Shown in pieces: positions 43,784-50,086 of a DNA stretch of 64,000 nt. The DNA is taken from contig NZ_JAANOZ010000011.1 of the NCBI RefSeq assembly GCF_011320115.1, forward strand, positions 37,866 to 101,865, read 5' to 3'. The stretch's first letter is position 1. The number at the start of each line of letters is the position of its first letter. The position numbers and the translations under genes were made by a program. Below the pieces are notes generated by a model that worked only from the letters and a program-made list of their open reading frames with translations, searched no databases and had not been told where the DNA came from. The DNA is from Croceibacterium segetis (lineage in GTDB: Bacteria; Pseudomonadota; Alphaproteobacteria; Sphingomonadales; Sphingomonadaceae).

Positions 43784-44422
43784 TCAGCCAAATCCTTCGA
43801 GTGGCTCAACGGTGATCTGGCCATCTTGGTCAACACGGCACCTTGAGATTGCACGCCCGTATGCAAGCTCGTCCGGACGCAACGGATGCTGACGGAAGGT
43901 GCGAGTAAGAGACTGTCCGTTCGGCAGCTTGCATCGGACGGTCACAACCAGGTTTGAGGGACTATGCTCATAAATGACTTCGCAGCGGGGTTCGCCAGCG
44001 GCCCGCTTAAGTTTGTCGGTGCGGACGTAGATGTAGTCGCGTTCGGATAGCCGTTGTTTCAGCGACGATGCCTCATCGTCATCGATGCCAAGTTCGGGCG
44101 CTCCTGCGGCGACTGCATGAACCAGCCAGTCAGCGAAGATCGCTAATCGATCTGCACCCGGCGTCTCATAGGCTGCGAACGGGAAGGTCATTTCAACCAA
44201 GCGGACGCCAGCCGACGTGGGTGGCGACGTTTCAAGCACGCCGTCACCTCGCCCTATCCAACAAAATACCTTGCTGAATGGGGCGTCTCGCCTTCGCAAG
44301 AACTCGGCAAGCAACGAAGCTGTTGAGGTGTGCACGAGCTTATCGACCGATGCCGTTGCCTCCGCAGGCTCATTCCACGACGGCCCGAAGTCTATCCAAT
44401 CGAACTTGATGACCCACCTCAC
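43784..44422 (-). CDS. Hypothetical protein in low-GC patch
   Basis: A 212-aa protein with no domain I recognise. The N-terminus MRWVIKFDWIDFGPSWNEP and an internal GADRLAIFADWLVHAVAAGAPELG read as real protein, and there is no signal peptide or membrane helix. The start is GTG without a clear ribosome site. The local base composition is visibly poorer in G+C than the flanking genes, and GTCCGC-type repeats lie on both sides, so it was probably acquired by transfer. An immunity or regulatory role is possible for such isolated orphans, but there is no direct evidence. Confidence 0.6.
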   Translation of the reverse strand: MRWVIKFDWIDFGPSWNEPAEATASVDKLVHTSTASLLAEFLRRRDAPFSKVFCWIGRGDGVLETSPPTSAGVRLVEMTFPFAAYETPGADRLAIFADWLVHAVAAGAPELGIDDDEASSLKQRLSERDYIYVRTDKLKRAAGEPRCEVIYEHSPSNLVVTVRCKLPNGQSLTRTFRQHPLRPDELAYGRAISRCRVDQDGQITVEPLEGFG

Positions 44423-44457
44423 TAGCGATTTGGGCTATTCTCGCCGACGGAGCTAAT

Positions 44458-44481
44458 GTCCGCAATGGGTGGAAAGCGGAC
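44458..44481. repeat. Sphingomonad-type inverted repeat, copy 2
   Basis: GTCCGC and GCGGAC arms enclose CAATGGGTGGAA-type core sequence, 24 bp in total. It lies between two orphan genes. Both arms are intact, so this is the best copy of the three. Confidence 0.75.
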
Positions 44482-44505
44482 GTCGGAGGAAACGAACTTA
44501 GACCC

Positions 44506-44802
44506 CTAGCGAAGGTATATCGAGTCGGGCCCTCTGACCTCACGCCACTCGGCCACGCAGAGAACTTCGGACATCTTCTGCAATACGCTTGATGCGTTGA
44601 GCTTCTCGTCATCGGCAAAGAAGATGCTCATGCCGGTCACGCCGCTTTCCCAATGAACTGGGAATCTGACCCCGATTGGGAAGTCGTCTCCAGCTTTCCC
44701 GGCTGTGACGACCTGCCAGTCACCGCCGGGCAAGCGATAGCACCCTTCGGCGAATCCCATGTCTTCTTCCATTACCAAATCCCAAGTGATTTCAGCGTTC
44801 AT
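44506..44802 (-). CDS. Small hypothetical protein in low-GC patch
   Basis: A 98-aa protein opening MNAEITWDLVMEEDMGFAEG and containing YRLPGGDWQVVTAGKAGDD and SIFFADDEKLNASSVLQKMSEVL. I recognise no family. It resembles small immunity or SUKH/barstar-like partner proteins in size and acidity, but no motif supports that. It lies between inverted-repeat copies 2 and 3, in the same lower-GC patch as the preceding gene and on the same strand. If it is not a gene, the 626 bp from 44423 to 45048 hold only the two repeats and a small hairpin. Confidence 0.5.
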   Translation of the reverse strand: MNAEITWDLVMEEDMGFAEGCYRLPGGDWQVVTAGKAGDDFPIGVRFPVHWESGVTGMSIFFADDEKLNASSVLQKMSEVLCVAEWREVRGPDSIYLR

Positions 44803-44855
44803 GGGTGGTTGCGTCTGGTCCTGGATACATATGATTTATGCGCCTGTCGCCGAAC

Positions 44856-44879
44856 GTCCGCAATGGGTCGAAAGCGGAC
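44856..44879. repeat. Sphingomonad-type inverted repeat, copy 3
   Basis: GTCCGC...GCGGAC with a core that differs from copy 2 at one base (GGGTCGAAA instead of GGGTGGAAA). It is followed at 44893-44911 by a separate hairpin, GGCCGG-CTCA-CCGGCC-TTT, which looks like a terminator on the plus strand. The rest of 44803-45048 is GC-rich and shows no gene. Confidence 0.75.
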
Positions 44880-45048
44880 ATGCGCAAGTGACGGCCGGCT
44901 CACCGGCCTTTCAGGCCTCTGCGGTTTGCGCAGGCAAGACGGCGGCGAGGCCGTGGGTCGCGGCAAGGTCCGGGCGTGGAGGCACGACGCTGAAGGGTGG
45001 GGCCGGGGGGAAGGGGAGCCGACGGGGAAGGAAGGAGTGGCGAGTCCC

Positions 45049-46137
45049 CTAGACCCCGCGAGCCCCAAGCCTCGGCTGGGGCAAGTCCGCCGAGCCGAGC
45101 TTCGCCGAGCCTTCCCACAGGTCCAGGTCGCCCTCTTGCGCGAAGGCGTCGATCTCGCGCAGCTCCTCATCGGCGAAGGCGAGGCCCTCCAGCGCGCCCA
45201 GCGAATCGTCGAGCTGGGCGACCGAGCGGGCGCCGATCAGCGCCGAGGTGACGCGCGGGTCGCGCAGGACCCAGGCGATGGCCATTTGCGCCAGCGACTG
45301 GCCGCGCCGCCGGGCGATCGCGTCGAGGCCGCGGATCCGCGCCAGGTTCGCGTCCGAGAGGAACTCGCGCCGCAGCGAGCCTTCCTTGCCGGCGCGGGCA
45401 TCGGCGGGAATGCCGCCGAGGTACTTGGCCGTCAGCATGCCCTGCGCGAGCGGCGAGAAGGCGATGCAGCCCACGCCGAGCTCGTCGAGCGTGCCGAGCA
45501 GCTCGCGCTCGATCCAGCGGTTGAGCAGCGAATAGCTCGGCTGGTGGATCAGCAGCGGCACGCCCTCGGCGCGCAGCATGGCCTCGGCCTGGCGGGTCAG
45601 CTCGGGCGAATAGGACGAAATGCCGACGTAGAGCGCCTTGCCCTGGCGGTGCAGGTGGGCCAGCGCGCCCATCGTCTCGTCGAGCGGCGTCCTGGGATCG
45701 ACGCGGTGCGAATAGAAGATGTCGACGTAGTCGAGGCCCATGCGCTGCAAGCTCTGGTCGCAGCTGGCGATCAGGTACTTCCGGCTCCCGCCCACGTCGC
45801 CGTAAGGGCCGGGCCACATGTCCCAGCCGGCCTTGGTCGACACGACCAGCTCGTCGCGGTGAGCCTTGAAGTCGGCGGCGAGGACGCGGCCGAAATTCGC
45901 CTCCGCCGAGCCGTAGGGCGGGCCGTAATTGTTCGCCAGGTCGAAATGGGTGACGCCGCGGTCGAACGCGCGGCGCAGGATCGCCCGGCCGGTTTCGAAC
46001 ACGTCGGCCCCGCCGAAGTTCTGCCACAGGCCGAGCGAGATCGCCGGAAGGTCGAGCCCGCTGCGCCCGCAGCGGCGATAGGGCATGCGCCCGTCGTAGC
46101 GCGCTGGATCGGGCGAGTAGCTGTCGGGGAAGCTCAT
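45049..46137 (-). CDS. Aldo/keto reductase, YghZ (glyceraldehyde-3-phosphate reductase) type
   Basis: A 362-aa cytoplasmic aldo/keto reductase closest to YghZ/MgrA, which reduces L-glyceraldehyde 3-phosphate and methylglyoxal with NADPH. The catalytic tetrad fits FDLANNYGPPYGSAEANFG (Asp, Tyr) and VVSTKAGWDMWPGPYGD (Lys); QPSYSLLNRWIE and ALIGARSVAQLDDSLGAL lie around the cofactor. It is 63 bp downstream of the GH31 gene on the same strand and so is probably last in the pectate lyase-GH31-AKR transcript. There it could reduce an aldose or uronic aldehyde released by that locus; this is inference. Confidence 0.88.
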   Translation of the reverse strand: MSFPDSYSPDPARYDGRMPYRRCGRSGLDLPAISLGLWQNFGGADVFETGRAILRRAFDRGVTHFDLANNYGPPYGSAEANFGRVLAADFKAHRDELVVSTKAGWDMWPGPYGDVGGSRKYLIASCDQSLQRMGLDYVDIFYSHRVDPRTPLDETMGALAHLHRQGKALYVGISSYSPELTRQAEAMLRAEGVPLLIHQPSYSLLNRWIERELLGTLDELGVGCIAFSPLAQGMLTAKYLGGIPADARAGKEGSLRREFLSDANLARIRGLDAIARRRGQSLAQMAIAWVLRDPRVTSALIGARSVAQLDDSLGALEGLAFADEELREIDAFAQEGDLDLWEGSAKLGSADLPQPRLGARGV

Positions 46138-46199
46138 GACGGCCCTTTACCGGCTGCCGAGGCCCGCAGCAACGCGCGCGCCGCCGCGGGACAGCGGCT

Positions 46200-48482
46200 T
46201 CAGCGGCAATCCAGGGCCACGCGCATCGCCGCGCCGGTATAGCGCACCGTCTTCGCAGCAGCCGGCTGGCTCGCGCACACGACGCGGAGCGGCTGGGTGG
46301 AGGCGGCCCCGGCGTAATGCCCGACGCGCGGAGCGATCGTCAGCTTGTGCTTGCGGTCGTCCCAGGCGAAGCGGACCAGCTCGTAATCGCCGCTCTCGAA
46401 TCCGAAGCCGTCGCCGGCATCGTCGTAGAGCGCGAAGTCGCCGTCGGCGCCCGGATAGACGCGGATTTCGAGTGGTTCGCTTGTCGGCGCGTCGGCGTAT
46501 GGCTTCACCGGCCCCATCGGCACGATGCTGCCGGCACGGGCGTAGACCGGGATGCGATCGAGCGGCGCGGCGGCGGCGATCGTCTGGCCCGCGGCGGCGC
46601 GCTGGCCGGTCCAGAAATCGTACCACGGCCGCTGCCCGGGCAGATAGACGCTGCGGGTGGTCGCGCCCTCCTGAACCACCGGCGCGACCAGCAGCGCCTT
46701 GCCGAACATGTATTCGTCGGTGAGGGTCAGCGCTTTCGGGTCGGCGGCGAAATCGAACGCCAGCGCGCGCATCATCGTGCCGCGCCCCTTCGCCACGTCC
46801 CACGACAGCGAATAGATGTACGGCAGCAGGCGATAGCGCAGCTTGACGTTTTCGATCAGCCGCGGCTGCACCATTCCGTCCCAGTTCCAGATTTCCTTGC
46901 CCGCGTTGGTTCCGTGGACGCGGAACTGCGGGGTGAAGATCGCAAACTGCTGCCAGCGGGTGAACAGCTCGGCATATTTGCCGTCGTGGGTGTCGCCGCC
47001 GAAAAAGCCGCCGATGTCTGCCGACCACAGCGGCAGGCCGCTCATCGAGAAGTTGAGCGCGGCGGGGATCTGGTGGCGGAACACCTCCCAGTTGCCCTGC
47101 GTGTCGCCCGACCAGGTGATCGCCGCGTTGCGCTGCTGGCCGGCGTAGGCCGAGCGGGTGAGGATGACCGGCCGCTTGTCGGTGACGTCGCGGCGCATGG
47201 TGTCATACACCGCGGAGGTGTGCAGCAGCGGGTAGGAGTTGAACACTTCCTTGCCCGGTCCGGCGGCGGTGTCGAGCCGGCGCAGTTCGCCCCAGTCGCC
47301 GCCAAGCTCGGGTTCGGAGGCGTCGAGCCACCAGGCGTCGAAGCCTTGCGCGGCGTAGCTGTCGCGGATCATGCCGCTGTAGAGCGCGCGCGCCTTGGGG
47401 TTCCACGCGTCGTACCAGCGGCCGGAGCCGCTCGGATAGACGTTCCGGAATGTCGGCGCGAGCAGGCCGCCGATGGCATCGAGCGCCTCGGCGTTGGCGG
47501 TGCCGGCGTCGAACCGCGCCCAGACCGACACCGGCAGGTGCACGTGCATCGCGTGCATCTGCGCGGCCATCGCCTGGGGGTCGGGCCAGCGGGCCGGGTC
47601 GAACTTCATCGCCCCCCATTCGCCCGGCCGCCAGTGCTGCCAGTCGGTCACGATCGCGTCGATCGGGACGCCCATCGCGCGATACGTGCGGGCGACCCCG
47701 AGCTCCTGATCCTGCGTTTCGTAATGCTCGCGCGACTGCCAGAAGCCCCAGGTCCAGCGCGGCATCAGCGGCGCGTCGCCGGTCAGCCAGCGATAGCCGG
47801 CGATCACCTCGTCCGCCTGCGGGCCGAGGATGAAGTCGTAATCGATCCCCGCCCCGGCTTCGTTGCGGATGACGAGGGGGAACGCCGCGCCGCCCTTGGC
47901 GACGTCGACGTCCATTACCGAGGGGTTGTTCCACAGCACGCCGAAGCCCGCCGGGCTGAGCATCATCGGCACCGCCACGTCGCCGTTCTTCTGCTGCAAG
48001 TGGACCGTGCTGCCGCTGTAATCGAGCAGGCCGTCCTGATGCTGGCCGAGCCCGTAGATCGCCGTGCGGGTGCGGAACGCGTCCATCGTGCCGGTGCCGC
48101 TGGCCCCTGTGCCGATCGCCCGCTCGGCTTCTTCGAGCAGAGTGCGCCCGCGCGCGTCGGCGAAGGACAGGGCGGAAGTCTGCCGGTCGACGCGGACGGT
48201 CAGCCTCGGAGTAGCGAGGAAGTACGCCGCCGGCGTCTCGCGCACGGTGAAGGGCACCGTCTCGGCCCTGGCGGTCACCGCCGGGTTGTAATTGCCGGCG
48301 TAGCCGGGCGCGCCGAAACGCACGTGGACGATCGAATCCGACCACGGCTCGAGCGTCAGCACCCCGCTGCCGGTGCGGATTTCGATTCCGTGCGGGAGGC
48401 GCTGCATCGCCTCGATGTGGTCGGCCTGCGCCGGAAACGCCGCGCCGAGCGCGAGAGCGCAGCCCATCAATATCTGTCGCAC
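46200..48482 (-). CDS. Exported glycoside hydrolase family 31 (alpha-xylosidase/alpha-glucosidase type)
   Basis: A 760-aa GH31 enzyme with a signal peptide (to about residue 20, ending PAQA). The nucleophile is D387 in WWLDASEPE and the acid/base is D460 in WSGDTQGNW; both motifs are intact. The DASEP context and the length resemble bacterial alpha-xylosidases more than maltases, so removal of alpha-linked xylose or a similar side sugar is inferred. The GTG start at 48482 follows GGGAAGGGA. It lies between the pectate lyase (73-bp gap) and the aldo/keto reductase on the same strand, making it part of the pectin locus. Confidence 0.92.
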   Translation of the reverse strand: MRQILMGCALALGAAFPAQADHIEAMQRLPHGIEIRTGSGVLTLEPWSDSIVHVRFGAPGYAGNYNPAVTARAETVPFTVRETPAAYFLATPRLTVRVDRQTSALSFADARGRTLLEEAERAIGTGASGTGTMDAFRTRTAIYGLGQHQDGLLDYSGSTVHLQQKNGDVAVPMMLSPAGFGVLWNNPSVMDVDVAKGGAAFPLVIRNEAGAGIDYDFILGPQADEVIAGYRWLTGDAPLMPRWTWGFWQSREHYETQDQELGVARTYRAMGVPIDAIVTDWQHWRPGEWGAMKFDPARWPDPQAMAAQMHAMHVHLPVSVWARFDAGTANAEALDAIGGLLAPTFRNVYPSGSGRWYDAWNPKARALYSGMIRDSYAAQGFDAWWLDASEPELGGDWGELRRLDTAAGPGKEVFNSYPLLHTSAVYDTMRRDVTDKRPVILTRSAYAGQQRNAAITWSGDTQGNWEVFRHQIPAALNFSMSGLPLWSADIGGFFGGDTHDGKYAELFTRWQQFAIFTPQFRVHGTNAGKEIWNWDGMVQPRLIENVKLRYRLLPYIYSLSWDVAKGRGTMMRALAFDFAADPKALTLTDEYMFGKALLVAPVVQEGATTRSVYLPGQRPWYDFWTGQRAAAGQTIAAAAPLDRIPVYARAGSIVPMGPVKPYADAPTSEPLEIRVYPGADGDFALYDDAGDGFGFESGDYELVRFAWDDRKHKLTIAPRVGHYAGAASTQPLRVVCASQPAAAKTVRYTGAAMRVALDCR

Positions 48483-48555
48483 ATGCCGTCCCTTCCCGAA
48501 TTACTCATACAATTGCAGATTGCAGCGGCAGGAGCAACCGGGAAGGCCGGCGGGA

Positions 48556-49905
48556 TTACGGCGAGCCGAGGCGCATCGCCCGGTCGCGCGGGGAGAGATG
48601 CTCCTGCGCGCCCGCCTTCTGCCCCGGGTAGGCGCCGGACCTGGGGGTCATCGTATCGAGGTTCCAGTCGGCCTCGCGGAACGGCGCGCGGGTCGATTCG
48701 AGCTTGGGATAACCGCCGACTTCGTCTTCCGAATCGAGAATGTCGCCGCGCCCTTCGGCGATGAAGAACAGCACGCGGATCTCTTCCTCGCCGCGGTCCC
48801 ACGGACGCGCGCCGGCGGTCGCCAGCAGCGTCGTTTCGACCTCGCCGCTCGGCAGCACGTCGTAACCCGACAAGTCGGCCAGCGGCGCGTCCTTCTCGAT
48901 CAGCCTGGCGCCCGTCTCGCCGTAGCGGCCGAACATCGGCAGCGCCTTGCCGAAACGGTCGACCGCGCGGTTGTCCTTGCCGTAATAGGCCAGGTCGCCG
49001 ACGCCGCCGAGCATCAGGAACGGCAGGCCAGGGTCGGTGTCGTTGCCGGCGCGGTAAACGTTGCCGACCGCGGTGATCTCGCCGGTGACCGGTGCGTGGC
49101 CGGCCCATTCGAGGTCCATCAGGTTGTAATGCACCGCGCGGTGGCCGGGGTCGTAGATCAGGTTGTTGACCATCAGCACCTGCGCGCCGCCCTTGACCAG
49201 CGGCGAGCGCTCGACGTTGTGCGCCCAGATGTTGCGCTCGAACACGATGCCGGTGGCGTTGTCGTGGACCAGCGAGCCCTTGGAATGCTCGCCCTTGGCA
49301 TGGCTGGCGTTGGCGAGCCCTTCGGCGGCGAGGTTGAGGCGGAAGACCACGTCGTGCGTGGTGTTCTGCCGCCATTCGGCGACCGTCTTGCCGGCGAAGC
49401 GCGGGCCGGAGGCGGACATGTTCTCGTCGATCGCCCACATGAAGGTGTTGTTCTCGATCACCACGTTGTGCGCGCCGACGGTGGAGAAGGCATCGGCCTC
49501 CCAGCCGCTCAGGTGCGGCTGCCCGGCGGCGCCGGTGAGCACGCGCAAGTGGCTGATCTTCACGTCGTGCGCGTGGACGTCGATCCCGCCGCGCAGCAGC
49601 GTGATGCCCGGCGAGGGCGCGGTCTGCCCGGCGATGGTGACGTAGGGCTCCTTGATGTCGAGCACCGAGCGGTCGAGGTCGATCGCGCCGCCGACTTCGA
49701 AGACGATGATCCGCTTGCCCTTCGCGGCGACCGCCTCGGCCAGGCTGCCGGGGCCGTCCTTGGCCAGCGTCGTGACGCGGATCACGCGCCCGCCCTTGCC
49801 GCCTTCGGTCGGGTCGGCCGGATGGGCGAAGGCCGCGCCGGCCAGGACCAGCAGCAGCGGGGCCACCAGCGTGCGAATTGTGCGAAGTGCCGTCGTGCTC
49901 ATCAT
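48556..49905 (-). CDS. Secreted pectate lyase (PL1-like parallel beta-helix)
   Basis: A 449-aa polysaccharide lyase with a signal peptide (to about residue 28, ending AFA-HP). The right-handed beta-helix pattern is visible: VIRVTTLAKDGPGSLAEAV at the first turn, IVFEVGGAIDL, VTIAGQTAPSPGITLL, and VVIENNTFMWAIDENMSASG, which matches the calcium-binding SWSxDEN-type motif of PL1 lyases. It would cut polygalacturonate by beta-elimination, giving unsaturated oligouronates for KduI/KduD. It heads a minus-strand transcript with GH31 and AKR, and its promoter faces the operator at 49956-49971. Confidence 0.9.
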   Translation of the reverse strand: MMSTTALRTIRTLVAPLLLVLAGAAFAHPADPTEGGKGGRVIRVTTLAKDGPGSLAEAVAAKGKRIIVFEVGGAIDLDRSVLDIKEPYVTIAGQTAPSPGITLLRGGIDVHAHDVKISHLRVLTGAAGQPHLSGWEADAFSTVGAHNVVIENNTFMWAIDENMSASGPRFAGKTVAEWRQNTTHDVVFRLNLAAEGLANASHAKGEHSKGSLVHDNATGIVFERNIWAHNVERSPLVKGGAQVLMVNNLIYDPGHRAVHYNLMDLEWAGHAPVTGEITAVGNVYRAGNDTDPGLPFLMLGGVGDLAYYGKDNRAVDRFGKALPMFGRYGETGARLIEKDAPLADLSGYDVLPSGEVETTLLATAGARPWDRGEEEIRVLFFIAEGRGDILDSEDEVGGYPKLESTRAPFREADWNLDTMTPRSGAYPGQKAGAQEHLSPRDRAMRLGSP

Positions 49906-49923
49906 ACCCTCCCGGTGACCTTG

Positions 49924-49953
49924 TTGACAGAGCCGTCAAGAACAGGCAATAGG
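49924..49953 (+). promoter_or_regulatory. Possible promoter for the TonB receptor unit
   Basis: TTGACA at 49924-49929, an 18-bp spacer and AATAGG at 49948-49953 make a plausible but weak sigma-70-like promoter. The operator at 49956 begins 3 bp later, where a repressor would cover the start of transcription. The -10 element matches consensus poorly. Confidence 0.35.
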
Positions 49954-49955
49954 TC

Positions 49956-49971
49956 ATGACACCGGTTACCA
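49956..49971. promoter_or_regulatory. LacI-type operator between pectate lyase and TonB receptor
   Basis: ATGACACCGGTTACCA, identical to the site before kduI. It lies in the 181-bp divergent region, 50 bp upstream of the pectate lyase start and 115 bp upstream of the receptor start, so one site could control both transcripts. Confidence 0.85.
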
Positions 49972-50047
49972 CAAGAGACCGGATGAGGGAATGGATGTCT
50001 GTGGGAATGTCAGGGAATTCCGCGCCTTGCGTCGTTTTTCCGGTCTC

Positions 50048-50063
50048 ATGGACACCGGTAGCA
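50048..50063. promoter_or_regulatory. Imperfect second operator in the TonB receptor leader
   Basis: ATGGACACCGGTAGCA shares the core ACACCGGT with the perfect site 92 bp upstream and ends 23 bp before the receptor start. Two operators about nine helical turns apart would allow a DNA loop by a tetrameric LacI-type repressor. The match is weaker, so this is tentative. Confidence 0.45.
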
Positions 50064-50086
50064 ACGGGTACGCCGGGGAGGACACC

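Noticed and set aside
46317..48764. 815-codon plus-strand frame opposite GH31
   Set aside because: No motif or start signal, while the minus strand encodes intact GH31 catalytic motifs.
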